64,000 nt of DNA from Erysipelotrichales bacterium (GCA_022508525.1 JAFLVA010000001.1:1-64000), one strand, 5' to 3'. Counted from the stretch's first letter, positions 17,380 to 26,647 are shown. Made by a program: numbers and translations. Notes: generated by a model not told the origin, from the letters alone.

Positions 17380-18231
17380 ATGCAAGAAAAAAATGTACAT
17401 TGGTTCCCAGGCCATATGAAAAAAGCGACAATTCAAATTGAAGAACGAGTAAAAATTGTCGATGTAATTATTGAACTTTTGGATGCACGCGCACCACTTT
17501 CCAGTCGTAATGAAAAACTATTTAAAATCACTAAGGACAAGAAAAGACTTTTAATATTAACTAAAGCAGATTTAGCAGATGAAAAAGTTACCAAAGAATG
17601 GGAAAAGTATTTTACTAATCTTGGTCACTTAGTGGTGTGTCTAAATTTAAATGAAAAGAAATTAATTAATGTAATAGAAAATAAGATAAACATTTTGGGC
17701 GAAGAAAAACATAAAAAAGAATTAAAAAGAGGAATGAAGCCTCAACCAATTCGCGCGATGATTATTGGAATACCTAATGTTGGAAAATCAACTTTAATTA
17801 ATCGTATTTCTAAAAGAAATGCAGCATCTGTACAAAATACTCCAGGACACACAAGAGCGCAACAATGGATAAAGGTTGATAATTCTTTTGAGCTTTTAGA
17901 TACTCCAGGTATTTTACCTGCCAATTATGAAGATAAAAACAAAGCAATTAATCTTGCACTTATTGGATCAATTAAAGAAAATATTTTGCCAATTGATGAT
18001 TTGGCAGATATTCTTTTGAATTATTTAAAGAAATATTATCTAAATGATTTAGAAACACGCTTTAAAATTGAAGTTGATGCTGAAGAGAGCAATTATGAGA
18101 CACTTAATAAAATAGCTCTTAAACGCGGCTTATTAAATAAAGGAAGCGCAGATATAAATAAAGCAACCACATTAATACTTAAAGAATTTAAAGATGGTCT
18201 TATTGGTAAGATATCTTTGGAGCGTGTCTGA
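17380..18231 (+). CDS. rbgA: Ribosome biogenesis GTPase RbgA (YlqF)
   Basis: A 283-residue circularly permuted GTPase needed for late 50S assembly. The G motifs run in permuted order: G4 TKAD (about residue 62), then G1 GIPNVGKST (about 129) and G3 DTPG (about 173). The N terminus HWFPGHMKKA is the RbgA signature. The C-terminal domain (about 210-280) is the ANTAR-like RNA-binding region. It ends in TGA 1 base before the rnhB start. Confidence 0.96.
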   Translation: MQEKNVHWFPGHMKKATIQIEERVKIVDVIIELLDARAPLSSRNEKLFKITKDKKRLLILTKADLADEKVTKEWEKYFTNLGHLVVCLNLNEKKLINVIENKINILGEEKHKKELKRGMKPQPIRAMIIGIPNVGKSTLINRISKRNAASVQNTPGHTRAQQWIKVDNSFELLDTPGILPANYEDKNKAINLALIGSIKENILPIDDLADILLNYLKKYYLNDLETRFKIEVDAEESNYETLNKIALKRGLLNKGSADINKATTLILKEFKDGLIGKISLERV

Positions 18232-18232
18232 T

Positions 18233-18853
18233 ATGTTAGATTATGAATTAAAGTATTATGAGGAAGGTTTAACTTATATTGCAGGATGTGACGAGGCTGG
18301 TCGCGGACCTTTGGCAGGACCAGTTGTGTGTGCGGCGGTTATTATGCCTCATAATTTTAAAAACGATGATGTTAATGATTCTAAACAATTAACAGATAAA
18401 AAACGAAGAGAACTTTTTGAAATTATTAAAAAAGAAGCTATTGCTTATGCAATTGTTGAAATAAGTGCTGATGAAATTGATGAAATTAATATTTATGAAG
18501 CATCAAGGTTAGGAATGGAAAAAGCTTTGAGAGAACTACATCACAAATATGAAATGGTTTTAACAGATTGCATGCCACTCCTTCATGAAAATGTTCCTGT
18601 CGAGGCGATAGTAAAAGGCGATGCAAAATCATTTAACATTGCATGTGCTTCGATTTTAGCTAAAGTAACTAGGGACAATTTGCTAATTGAACTTGATAAA
18701 AAATATCCACAATATGGATTTGCTAATCATAAAGGATATGGTACTAAAGTGCATCTTGAAGCTTTAGATAAATATGGAGCAATTCCTCATGTACATCGCC
18801 AAACTTATGGTCCAATAAAAAAACTAAAACAAAAACAATTAACGCTTTTTTAA
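18233..18853 (+). CDS. rnhB: Ribonuclease HII
   Basis: A 206-residue RNase HII that removes ribonucleotides and RNA primers from DNA. The catalytic acid cluster is visible as GCDEAGRGPLAGPV at the N terminus, and further Asp in VLTDCM and the KGDAKSFNIACASILAKVTRD region. ATG 18233 fits the family start and has GGAG about 10 bases upstream. The order rbgA-rnhB matches B. subtilis; sucCD, next in Bacillus, are absent and dprA follows. Confidence 0.95.
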   Translation: MLDYELKYYEEGLTYIAGCDEAGRGPLAGPVVCAAVIMPHNFKNDDVNDSKQLTDKKRRELFEIIKKEAIAYAIVEISADEIDEINIYEASRLGMEKALRELHHKYEMVLTDCMPLLHENVPVEAIVKGDAKSFNIACASILAKVTRDNLLIELDKKYPQYGFANHKGYGTKVHLEALDKYGAIPHVHRQTYGPIKKLKQKQLTLF

Positions 18854-18890
18854 AAATCACCAACTATATGTATTATAGAAGGTGATTTTT
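18852..18890 (+). terminator. Terminator-like hairpin covering the dprA ribosome site
   Basis: AAAAATCACC (18852-18861) and GGTGATTTTT (18881-18890) form a perfect 10-bp stem with a 19-base loop, ending in a run of T. The right arm contains the GGTGA of the dprA ribosome site, and the dprA start TTG follows at once at 18891. The structure could terminate rnhB transcripts and hide the dprA start in readthrough RNA. Confidence 0.75.
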
Positions 18891-19670
18891 TTGATAACTG
18901 CAGATGAAATATTATTGTATCTTTCTTTGAAGTATAATGGCGATTGGGATAAAATTTATGAAGCAATTAAATTAAAAAAAGATTTTTCTGAGCAAGAGTT
19001 TTTGTCTTTGAAAACCAAAAATAAAAGTAATTATATTACTATATTAAATGAAAATTATCCTACAAGTTTAAAAGATTGCTATAAACCACCGTTTGTGCTT
19101 TTTTATTATGGTGATATTAATCTTTTAAACGCAAAGAAAAAAATAACAATAGTTGGGTCAAGAAATTGCAGCCAATATGGAGAACTATGTGTTTTGAATA
19201 TAACAAAAGAATTAGTGCAAAATGATTATATAGTTGTTTCTGGAATGGCAAAAGGACTAGACTCTTTCGCTCATCAAGTCGCTCTTGATAATGGCGGAAA
19301 AACAATAGCGGTTTTAGGCACTGGTATTGACTTATGTTATCCTAAACAAAACTTTGGTATATATAAACGGATTCAAGAAAATGGTCTAGTGATAAGCGAA
19401 TATCCAACAGATACAACAATTATAAAAGAAAATTTTCCCAAGAGAAATCGCATTTTAGCTGCTTTATGTGAAGGTGTATTTGTGCCAGAATTTAAGGCTA
19501 ATTCTGGAACGGGAATAACTATTTCAATGGCCCTTAATATGGGAAAGCCTATATTTTGCACACCACATCCAATTGATGATGAGACAGCTAATAACAATCT
19601 TATAAAAGATGGAGCGATTTTAGTTGAGAACGCAAACGACATAATTTTTGAGTTAGAGAATAAAAATTAG
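18891..19670 (+). CDS. dprA: DNA-processing protein DprA/Smf
   Basis: A 259-residue DprA, which loads RecA on incoming single-stranded DNA during transformation. The Rossmann-like domain carries GSRNCSQYG, VSGMAKGLDSFAHQ, TIAVLGTGIDLCYP and FPKRNRILAALCEGV. A short N-terminal helical part is present, but the C-terminal winged helix of longer DprA proteins is missing. The start is probably TTG 18891 (AAGGTGA is 18880-18885); an in-frame GTG at 18882 lies within that ribosome site. Its start region is held in a terminator-like hairpin, suggesting low or conditional translation. Confidence 0.92.
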   Translation: MITADEILLYLSLKYNGDWDKIYEAIKLKKDFSEQEFLSLKTKNKSNYITILNENYPTSLKDCYKPPFVLFYYGDINLLNAKKKITIVGSRNCSQYGELCVLNITKELVQNDYIVVSGMAKGLDSFAHQVALDNGGKTIAVLGTGIDLCYPKQNFGIYKRIQENGLVISEYPTDTTIIKENFPKRNRILAALCEGVFVPEFKANSGTGITISMALNMGKPIFCTPHPIDDETANNNLIKDGAILVENANDIIFELENKN

Positions 19671-19730
19671 TCGATTTAACAAAAAATTTTTATTTAGTAT
19701 AAATAAATATATATATAAAGAAAAAAATGT

Positions 19731-19760
19731 TTGACAAACGGCATATAATAACTTGATAAT
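19731..19760 (+). promoter_or_regulatory. Promoter of topA
   Basis: TTGACA (19731-19736) and GATAAT (19755-19760) are 18 bases apart, about 25 bases before the topA start. Confidence 0.7.
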
Positions 19761-19784
19761 TGATATCTAGAAGGAGCGATTTTT

Positions 19785-21872
19785 ATGAAACTAGTTATTG
19801 TAGAATCACCAACAAAGTGCCATACAATTGGAAAATATCTCGGTGAAGATTATAAAGTAATTGCTTCTTTAGGACATGTCCGTGATTTATCTATTAGAGG
19901 AAAAAGCGGATTAGGTATTGATATTGATAATGGTTTTAAGCCGTCCTATGAAATTCAATCTAAACAGATGCCTGTTGTGAAAGACTTGAAAAAGAATGCT
20001 AAAGAGGCAGAAGAAGTTATTATTGCAACCGACCCCGATCGTGAAGGTGAGGCTATCGCATGGCATTTGATGGAAATCTTAGGTTTAGATGTTAAAACTA
20101 CTAAGCGTCTAGAATTTCATGAAATTACAAGACCATCTATTGCAGAAGCTCTAAATAATCCAAGAACACTTGATATGAACCTTGTTGCTTCGCAAGAAAC
20201 AAGGAGAATTTTAGATCGTATTATTGGTTTTAAACTATCAAGTTTATTGCAAAGCAAGATAAAATCTCGTTCTGCTGGTAGAGTTCAATCTTCGTCATTA
20301 AAATTACTTGTAGATCAAGAAAAAGAAATTGCTAAATTTAAACCAGAAGAGTATTGGACAATAGATGTTACATTAGCGTCAGGCAAGACAAAATTAAAGG
20401 TAGTAGTAGATAAAGAAAAAATTTCTAGTGAAAAAGAGGCTCTTGAAATTGAAAAATCTTTAGCTAAAACAGCCACAGTATTATCAATAGATAAGAAAAG
20501 ACGATCAGTGGAATCAAAACCTGCTTTTACAACATCGACAATGCAACAAGAAGCATTTAATCGTTATAAATTTTCTACAAAGAAAACTTCATTAGTTGCA
20601 CAAAAGTTATATGAAGGTGTTCAAGTCGGCCAAGAAACAGTTGGTTTAATTACATATATGCGTACAGATTCTACACGCCTTTCACCAGTATTTGAAGAAA
20701 GAGCAAAAAGATACATCGTAGAAAACTTTGGTGATGATTATGTTGGCAAAGTTAAAACAAAAAAATCTAAGACAGTTATTCAAGATGCACATGAAGCTAT
20801 AAGACCAACATCTTTAACTCGTTCCCCAGATGCAATAAAGCAATATTTATCAAATGATGAATATAAATTATATTCGTTAATTTATAATCGTGCATTAGCT
20901 TCATTAATGTCTGCAAAAATTGATGAAGTTACTACCGTAAAATTTAGATCAAATGATGTTATTTTAAAAACAAGTGGAACGGTAAATATCTTTAATGGTC
21001 ACTCAGTCTTATTTAATAGTAGTGATGAAGATGAAAAGAGTTTACCTATTATAAAAGAAGAAGATATATTTGATGTGAAAAAAGTTACCAAAGAGCAACA
21101 TTTCACTAAAGCACCAGCAAGATTTAGCGAAGCTAAACTTGTTAAAACTATGGAAGAAGTCGGAATTGGAAGACCTTCAACATATGCTTCAACAATTGAA
21201 ATATTAAAAGCAAGAAAATATGTAAATGTTGAATCTGGCACACTTATTCCAACAGATCAAGGAATCAAAACTGATGAATTGTTAGAAGAATATTTTACAA
21301 ATTTGGTTAATCCATCATTCACTGCTCAAATGGAAAAGAATTTGGATGAAATTGTTGCTGGTAGTGAATCCCGTTTAGAACTTCTACAAACATTCTATGA
21401 TAGTTTCATAAAACAACTAGATTTTGCCAAAAACAACATTGAAAAAGTCAAAGATGAACCAAGCGGGAATATTTGTCCGAAATGTGGATCACCACTTGTT
21501 TATAAAAATTCTAAATATGGCAAGTTTGAAGCATGCTCAAATTATCCACATTGCCATTATGTTGTGCCAAAAGCTAAAGAAGAAATACCAAGTGATGCAC
21601 CGATTTGTCCAGACTGTGGATCGCCGCTTGTCTTAAGAAAAAATAAAAAAGGACAATCTTTCTACGGCTGTAGCAATTTCCCTAAATGCACTTTTGTTAT
21701 GAATGATGAATCAAATGCAAAAGAAACAAAAATAGAAATTGTTGGTAAGTGCCCAGATTGTGGTGGAGATTTAATTGTAAAGAGAGGTAAATTCTCGAAG
21801 TTTATTGGTTGTAGCAATTATCCAAATTGCCATCATATGGAAAAATATAGTAAGTCAAAGAGAACAAAATAG
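19785..21872 (+). CDS. topA: DNA topoisomerase I
   Basis: A 695-residue type IA topoisomerase that relaxes negative supercoils. The TOPRIM domain is at the N terminus (LVIVESPTKCHTIGKYLG and ATDPDREGEAIAWHL). The active tyrosine is Tyr291 in ITYMRTDSTR. Three C-terminal four-cysteine zinc ribbons (from about residue 560) begin CPKCGSP, CPDCGSP and CPDCGGD. Ribosome site AAGGAG precedes the ATG. The order dprA-topA-trmFO-xerC is that of B. subtilis. A terminator overlaps its stop codon. Confidence 0.97.
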   Translation: MKLVIVESPTKCHTIGKYLGEDYKVIASLGHVRDLSIRGKSGLGIDIDNGFKPSYEIQSKQMPVVKDLKKNAKEAEEVIIATDPDREGEAIAWHLMEILGLDVKTTKRLEFHEITRPSIAEALNNPRTLDMNLVASQETRRILDRIIGFKLSSLLQSKIKSRSAGRVQSSSLKLLVDQEKEIAKFKPEEYWTIDVTLASGKTKLKVVVDKEKISSEKEALEIEKSLAKTATVLSIDKKRRSVESKPAFTTSTMQQEAFNRYKFSTKKTSLVAQKLYEGVQVGQETVGLITYMRTDSTRLSPVFEERAKRYIVENFGDDYVGKVKTKKSKTVIQDAHEAIRPTSLTRSPDAIKQYLSNDEYKLYSLIYNRALASLMSAKIDEVTTVKFRSNDVILKTSGTVNIFNGHSVLFNSSDEDEKSLPIIKEEDIFDVKKVTKEQHFTKAPARFSEAKLVKTMEEVGIGRPSTYASTIEILKARKYVNVESGTLIPTDQGIKTDELLEEYFTNLVNPSFTAQMEKNLDEIVAGSESRLELLQTFYDSFIKQLDFAKNNIEKVKDEPSGNICPKCGSPLVYKNSKYGKFEACSNYPHCHYVVPKAKEEIPSDAPICPDCGSPLVLRKNKKGQSFYGCSNFPKCTFVMNDESNAKETKIEIVGKCPDCGGDLIVKRGKFSKFIGCSNYPNCHHMEKYSKSKRTK

Positions 21873-21886
21873 TTCTCTTTTTCTTT
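21857..21886 (+). terminator. Terminator overlapping the topA stop
   Basis: AAAGAGAAC (21857-21865) and GTTCTCTTT (21872-21880) form a 9-bp stem followed by T-rich sequence. The left arm lies in the last topA codons. Confidence 0.8.
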
Positions 21887-21938
21887 CACTTTGTATTTAG
21901 ATTATGCGAAGTTGTGATATAATATTTTCGGTGATTTT

Positions 21939-23219
21939 ATGAAGAAAAAAGTTATTGTAGTTGGAGCAGGCCTTGCTGGAGTAGAAGCAACTTATTATCT
22001 AATTAATCATGGTATAGAAGTTGAACTATATGAACAACGACCAATAAAAAACACTGGAGCACATCATACGAGTTATTTTGCGGAATTGGTATGCTCTAAT
22101 TCTTTAAAGTCTAATAATTTAGATAATGCTTGCGGATTATTAAAAGAAGAGATGCGCCACATGGGAAGCATTACAATGGAAGTGGCGTATGAAACGCAAG
22201 TTCCAGCAGGAAATGCTCTTTCTGTTGATCGTGATTTATTTGCAAAAAGAATTACTGATAAGCTTTTAGAGTCACCACTAGTACATTTTCATAATGAGGA
22301 ATTTTCTTCTATTGAAGAAGATGCATACATTATTGTTGCCACGGGACCTTTATCTAGCCAAAACATAATTGATAAACTTCAACAAATGACAAACGATCAA
22401 ATGTTTTCGTTTTTTGATGCATGTGCACCAATAATAGAAAAGGATAGCATTGACTTTAATAAAGCATATTTTAAATCAAGATATGAACAAGGTGATAATA
22501 GCTATATAAATTGTGCAATGAATGAGGAAGAATATAAAATATTCTATAATGAACTTATTAATGCTGAATTAGCAAAATTACATGATTTTGATAAAAAATA
22601 TTTTGAAGGATGTATGCCAATTGAGGCAATGGCTAAAAGAGGAGAAAAAACTCTTCGTTATGGCCCATTAAAACCAATGGGATTAAGACGCACACCAGAA
22701 GATCGTCCTTTTGCTGTTGTGCAATTGCGTCAAGATAATGTAGTTGGTAGTTTATATAATATGGTTGGATTTCAAACTAATCTAACTTATGCAGAGCAAA
22801 AAAGAGTTTTTTCATTAATACCTGGATTAGAAAATGCAAAATTCGTAAGATATGGTTTAATGCATAGAAATACATACATTTGCGCACCAAAACATTTAAA
22901 TAAAGATTTGTCATTAAAAAAATTCAACAACATTTTTATAGCAGGTCAATTATCTGGAGTAGAAGGGTATGTTGAATCAGCTGCCACAGGTATTATTGCA
23001 GGTATTAATGTTTTGCGTCGCATCAATGAATTAGAAGAAACACTACCGCCTATAAATACTATGATTGGGGCGCTGTTAAATTATTTAAGTGTCTGTTCTC
23101 CATCCAATTTTGCTCCTATGAATGCAAATTATGGAATATTAAAACGCGAAGAAAAATTAGAATTATCATATGAAGCATTAGAATCGCTTGATAAGTGGTT
23201 AGGTGATAACAATGTATAA
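21939..23219 (+). CDS. trmFO: Folate-dependent tRNA (uracil-54-C5) methyltransferase TrmFO
   Basis: A 426-residue flavoprotein that makes ribothymidine 54 in tRNA from methylene-tetrahydrofolate. The FAD-binding N terminus reads VIVVGAGLAGVEATYYL. Family motifs include ELVCSNSLKS, GLLKEEMRHMGS and AGQLSGVEGYVESAATG. An extended -10 element (TGATATAAT, 21915-21923) lies just upstream and may be its promoter. It overlaps xerC by 8 bases. Confidence 0.96.
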   Translation: MKKKVIVVGAGLAGVEATYYLINHGIEVELYEQRPIKNTGAHHTSYFAELVCSNSLKSNNLDNACGLLKEEMRHMGSITMEVAYETQVPAGNALSVDRDLFAKRITDKLLESPLVHFHNEEFSSIEEDAYIIVATGPLSSQNIIDKLQQMTNDQMFSFFDACAPIIEKDSIDFNKAYFKSRYEQGDNSYINCAMNEEEYKIFYNELINAELAKLHDFDKKYFEGCMPIEAMAKRGEKTLRYGPLKPMGLRRTPEDRPFAVVQLRQDNVVGSLYNMVGFQTNLTYAEQKRVFSLIPGLENAKFVRYGLMHRNTYICAPKHLNKDLSLKKFNNIFIAGQLSGVEGYVESAATGIIAGINVLRRINELEETLPPINTMIGALLNYLSVCSPSNFAPMNANYGILKREEKLELSYEALESLDKWLGDNNV

Positions 23220-24141
23220 GCCATTAATAGAAAGTGATGAACTTTCATCATATACCAATTATCTTCGACTAGAAAAAAGATTTTCGGAACGTACAATTGA
23301 AAGTTATTTAAGAGACATAGACAAGTTTTATAAGTATGCTTTCAACAAAAAAATTAACCCGTTAAAGGTAAATACAACATTTATTCGTACCTTTTTAAGT
23401 TATGAAAGATTAAACGATATATCAAAAAGAACTATTAAACGAAGACTTAGTGCTTTGAGAAGTTTTTACGGCTTTTTAGAAACAAATCAATATATAAAAT
23501 ATAATCCGTTTTTAGCGATAAATTCACCAAAGCCGGAAATATCTTATCCAAAAGTGTTGTATGAAGATGAAATTGAAAGACTTTTAAAGGCAAATATGGA
23601 AAGAAAAGATGCTTTGCAACAAAGAGATCAAGCAATTATTGAATTACTTTATGCTTCTGGTTTGCGTGCGTCTGAATTGATAAATTTAGAAATAAGTGAT
23701 ATTGATTTTTCAAATCGAATTGTAAAAGTATTTGGTAAGGGTTCTAAAGAAAGATTAGTACCATTTTCTCCAGTGGCAAAAGAGGCAATGATGAAGTATT
23801 TAAAAAATTTAAGGGCAACATTGCTCATGCAATCTAATAGTGAAGAATTACCTACTGTATTCTTTTTGAATAACAAAGGAAATAAGCTAACTATAAGAGG
23901 ATTAGAATATATTCTAAAACAAATTGAAATGAAAACGGGCGTATTTTTAGATCTTCATCCACATATGTTGCGTCATACTTTTGCAACACATCTTCTAGAG
24001 CGTGGCGCGGATTTAAGAACAATACAATCAATGCTTGGACACTCTTCTATTTCAACAACACAAGTCTATACTCATGTTACTACTGAGGCTATGAAATCAG
24101 AATATGTAGAAGCTCACCCTAGAGCGAAGAAAAAAAATTGA
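23212..24141 (+). CDS. xerC: Tyrosine recombinase XerC
   Basis: A 309-residue tyrosine recombinase. Catalytic residues are visible: Arg152 (ASGLRASE), His251 and Arg254 (HMLRHTF), the LGH motif, and the nucleophile Tyr286 (QVYTHV). An N-terminal SAM-like core-binding domain spans about 1-100. The chromosome-dimer role (dif site) is assigned from the topA-trmFO-xerC order, not from sequence alone; it is not a phage integrase by context. ATG 23212 is chosen because AGGTGA (23201-23206) precedes it. hslVU and codY, which follow in Bacillus, are absent. Confidence 0.92.
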   Translation: MYKPLIESDELSSYTNYLRLEKRFSERTIESYLRDIDKFYKYAFNKKINPLKVNTTFIRTFLSYERLNDISKRTIKRRLSALRSFYGFLETNQYIKYNPFLAINSPKPEISYPKVLYEDEIERLLKANMERKDALQQRDQAIIELLYASGLRASELINLEISDIDFSNRIVKVFGKGSKERLVPFSPVAKEAMMKYLKNLRATLLMQSNSEELPTVFFLNNKGNKLTIRGLEYILKQIEMKTGVFLDLHPHMLRHTFATHLLERGADLRTIQSMLGHSSISTTQVYTHVTTEAMKSEYVEAHPRAKKKN

Positions 24142-24167
24142 CACAAGCCTTCTTAGAAAGGTATTAT
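24138..24167 (+). promoter_or_regulatory. Promoter of the 24192 membrane-protein gene
   Basis: TTGACA (24138-24143) overlaps the xerC stop codon; TATTAT (24162-24167) follows after 18 bases. The start codon is 25 bases downstream of the -10. Confidence 0.75.
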
Positions 24168-24191
24168 ATTTTAATGTGAGGTGGATATATT

Positions 24192-24584
24192 ATGCCAGAT
24201 AGAATTAAAGGAACTTTATTAGGCTTTCTAGCTTCATTTGGTGGAGTTGCCGGCTGGATTATTTTAAACTTTGTTGGATTTATTGCAGGAATAGCAGGAG
24301 CTGGTATGGGTATTTTATTTGCTATTGTGTATACAAAATTGAATCCTTTGGATGATTCAAAGTACAAATACGTAATGGCTTGTGTAATTACTGTTATTGA
24401 TATTGTTATTGCTGAACTAATTTGTCTTGCAATTGAAGGTGCGATATATGGGTATACTTTTGCTGAAGCTCTTAATAATGATGTGGCTGTTCGTTCAATA
24501 ATCATAAATGTAGTCGTTGGAATAATCCTTTCAGGAATTTCTTTAGGAGGCTACATTCGTCGCCAAATTAAAAATAATAACTAA
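24192..24584 (+). CDS. Small integral membrane protein, function unknown
   Basis: A 130-residue protein with about four hydrophobic segments: 7-30, 31-50, 65-88 and 105-123. It is glycine-rich in the first two (FIAGIAGAGMGILFAIV), and has a short basic tail IRRQIKNNN. No family is recognised with confidence. It has its own promoter and a terminator, so it is a single-gene unit inserted between xerC and rpsB, where Bacillus has hslVU-codY. Ribosome site GAGGTGG is well placed. Confidence 0.75.
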   Translation: MPDRIKGTLLGFLASFGGVAGWIILNFVGFIAGIAGAGMGILFAIVYTKLNPLDDSKYKYVMACVITVIDIVIAELICLAIEGAIYGYTFAEALNNDVAVRSIIINVVVGIILSGISLGGYIRRQIKNNN

Positions 24585-24592
24585 GTAAATGG

Positions 24593-24624
24593 AACACAGT
24601 TTAATTAGACTGTGTTTTCTTTTG
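24593..24624 (+). terminator. Terminator after the 24192 gene
   Basis: AACACAGT (24593-24600) and ACTGTGTT (24609-24616) form an 8-bp stem with an 8-base loop and a T-rich tail. Confidence 0.85.
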
Positions 24625-24642
24625 TGCTTTTAACAATTTTAA

Positions 24643-24671
24643 TTGCATAGTAATACTTACTATGATACAAT
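24643..24671 (+). promoter_or_regulatory. Promoter of rpsB-tsf
   Basis: TTGCAT (24643-24648) and TACAAT (24666-24671) are 17 bases apart, with TGA before the -10 (extended -10). The transcript would start near 24678 and carry a leader of about 125 bases. Confidence 0.8.
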
Positions 24672-24677
24672 ATCTAA

Positions 24678-24790
24678 GCCTGAGTTTTCAGGACTACACA
24701 CACCATGGATTCATAGTCCACGTCTCAAATGCACACGGGTGCCTTATGTTTGAGGGATGATGTTCGAAGTGGTGGAGGAAATAACAAAAG
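24678..24790 (+). promoter_or_regulatory. Structured leader RNA of rpsB (candidate S2 autoregulatory element)
   Basis: The long rpsB leader has three potential helices. CCTGA/TCAGG is at about 24679-24692. GGACTA (24691-24696) can pair with TAGTCC (24714-24719), an alternative that shares GG with the first. CTCAAA (24724-24729) pairs with TTTGAG (24749-24754) around an inner GCAC/GTGC hairpin. Such a leader before rpsB suggests ribosomal-protein control of its own operon. The structure is seen in the sequence; the function is inference and no known family was recognised with confidence. Confidence 0.55.
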
Positions 24791-24803
24791 GGAGGACTCA
24801 AAA

Positions 24804-25754
24804 ATGAGTGAAGAAAAGGAAGTTCTTGTAGAAGAACAAACAATGGCAGATGTTATGCCAGATGAAGCAACACCTGTCATTACAATGAAAAAACTTCTTG
24901 AAGCTGGTGCACACTTTGGACACCCAACAAGAAGATGGAACCCAAAAATGAAAAAATACATTTATGGTTCAAGAAATGGAGTATACATTATTGATCTCCA
25001 AAAGACTGTTGTTAAGATTGAAGAAGCTTACGCAGCATTAAAGAAAATTGTAGAAGAAGGCGGAAAAGTTTTATTCGTAGGAACAAGAAAACAAGTTCAA
25101 GAAGAAGTTATTGAAGAAGCAAACCGTTCAGGTTCTTTCTACATCACAAACCGCTGGTTAGGTGGTACATTAACAAACTTTAAGACAATTACAAATTCAA
25201 TTCGTCATTTAAAAGAATTAGAAAAAATGGCTGATGATGGATCATTTGATGTAATGCCTAAAAAAGAAGTTGCTCTTTTAAGAAAAGAACAAGACAAATT
25301 AACTAAAAACCTAGAAGGTATTAAAGAAATGCGTAAAGTACCTAATGCAATTATCGTTGTTGATCCACGTATGGAACACAATGCAGTTGCTGAAGGACGC
25401 AAATTAGGAATCCCTGTCTTTGGTATTTGTGATACAAATGCAGATCCAGAAGAAGTCGATTATGCAATTCCTGCAAATGATGACGCAATCCGTTCAGTTC
25501 ACTTAATTTTAGCTGTATTAGCAGACGCTATCGTTGAAGCAAAAGGTGGACAAACACTTGTTGCATATACAAAAGATGAAGATGAAAAAGAAGTAACTAT
25601 GACTGATGCTTTAAAAGCTGAAGAAAAAGCAGAAGAAAAAGTCGAAGAAGAAAAAGCAGAAGACAAAGGTGAAGAAAAGGCTGAAGAAAAGCCAGCTCGT
25701 AAACCAAGAAGAAAACCTGCTGCAAAAGAAGAAGCTTCAGAAGATAAGGAGTAA
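24804..25754 (+). CDS. rpsB: 30S ribosomal protein S2, with extended termini
   Basis: A 316-residue S2, against about 246 in B. subtilis. The conserved core starts at [20 protein letters not shown] (about residue 27) and includes [12 protein letters not shown] and [14 protein letters not shown]. Two additions are unusual: a 27-residue acidic N-terminal extension and a roughly 50-residue low-complexity tail of alternating Glu/Lys/Ala blocks, ending in [20 protein letters not shown]. The ATG at 24804 has GGGAGGA 7 bases upstream; an internal ATG at 24843 would remove 13 residues of the extension but lacks such a site. tsf follows after 5 bases. Confidence 0.96.
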   Translation: MSEEKEVLVEEQTMADVMPDEATPVITMKKLLEAGAHFGHPTRRWNPKMKKYIYGSRNGVYIIDLQKTVVKIEEAYAALKKIVEEGGKVLFVGTRKQVQEEVIEEANRSGSFYITNRWLGGTLTNFKTITNSIRHLKELEKMADDGSFDVMPKKEVALLRKEQDKLTKNLEGIKEMRKVPNAIIVVDPRMEHNAVAEGRKLGIPVFGICDTNADPEEVDYAIPANDDAIRSVHLILAVLADAIVEAKGGQTLVAYTKDEDEKEVTMTDALKAEEKAEEKVEEEKAEDKGEEKAEEKPARKPRRKPAAKEEASEDKE

Positions 25755-25759
25755 TTACC

Positions 25760-26641
25760 ATGGCAAAACCTATTATCGAATTAATTAAAGTATTGCGTGA
25801 ACGTACTGGTGCTGGCATGATGGATTGCAAAAAGGCACTTGAAGAATGCGATTGCGATATCGAAAAAGCTTGTGACTGGTTAAGAGAAAAAGGTATTGCT
25901 AAAGCTGCTAAAAAAGCAAGTCGTATTGCTGCAGAAGGTTTAACATTTGTTAAATCATGTGATCATTGCGGTAAAGCAATTATCATTGAAGTTAACTCTG
26001 AAACAGATTTCGTTGCAAAATCAGATGCATTCAAAGAATTAGTAGAATCAGTTGCGAAAATTATTTTGAAAAACGAAATTCCTACTGTTGAAGAAGCAAA
26101 AGAAAATGCTGAAATCAAAGAATTATTTACCAATGCTACTGTTAAAATTGGTGAAAAATTAGATTTAAGACGTTATGAAATCGTTAAATTAAACGAAGGC
26201 GAAGGATTTGGCACATACATCCACATGGGTGGCAAAATCTCTGTTTTAGTTGTTGTAAATAAAGCAAGTGATGACGCAAAAGGTTTAGCAATGCATATTG
26301 CTGCTAATAACCCATCATATGTTTCTAAAGAAGACATTCCAGCAGAAGTTTTAGCACATGAAAAAGCTATTCAAATGGAAGCTGCAAAAACCGATGAGAA
26401 ATTAGCAAATAAGCCAGAAGCAGTTGTTGAAAAGATTATTGAAGGTAAAGTTAATAAGCAATTAGCAGAAACAACTTTAGCAGAACAAGAATACTTGTTA
26501 GAACCAGGTTGCACTGTTGGCAATTTCTTAAAACAACGTGATTTAAAAGTTGTTAGATTCATTCGTTACATGGTTGGCGAAGGTATCGAAAAACGTAAAG
26601 ACGACTTTGCTCAAGAAGTAATGAGTCAAATTAATAATTAA
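25760..26641 (+). CDS. tsf: Elongation factor Ts
   Basis: A 293-residue EF-Ts, the nucleotide-exchange factor for EF-Tu. The N-terminal UBA-like domain reads LRERTGAGMMDCKKALEEC, and the core signature EVNSETDFVAKSDAF is at about residue 75. Two dimerisation/core subdomains follow. The start has AAGGAG in the last rpsB codons. rpsB-tsf form an operon that ends at the following terminator. Confidence 0.97.
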   Translation: MAKPIIELIKVLRERTGAGMMDCKKALEECDCDIEKACDWLREKGIAKAAKKASRIAAEGLTFVKSCDHCGKAIIIEVNSETDFVAKSDAFKELVESVAKIILKNEIPTVEEAKENAEIKELFTNATVKIGEKLDLRRYEIVKLNEGEGFGTYIHMGGKISVLVVVNKASDDAKGLAMHIAANNPSYVSKEDIPAEVLAHEKAIQMEAAKTDEKLANKPEAVVEKIIEGKVNKQLAETTLAEQEYLLEPGCTVGNFLKQRDLKVVRFIRYMVGEGIEKRKDDFAQEVMSQINN

Positions 26642-26647
26642 TCAATT

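Noticed and set aside
24164..24505. 113-codon reverse frame opposite the small membrane protein at 24192
   Set aside because: The forward gene has promoter, ribosome site and terminator; the reverse frame has none.
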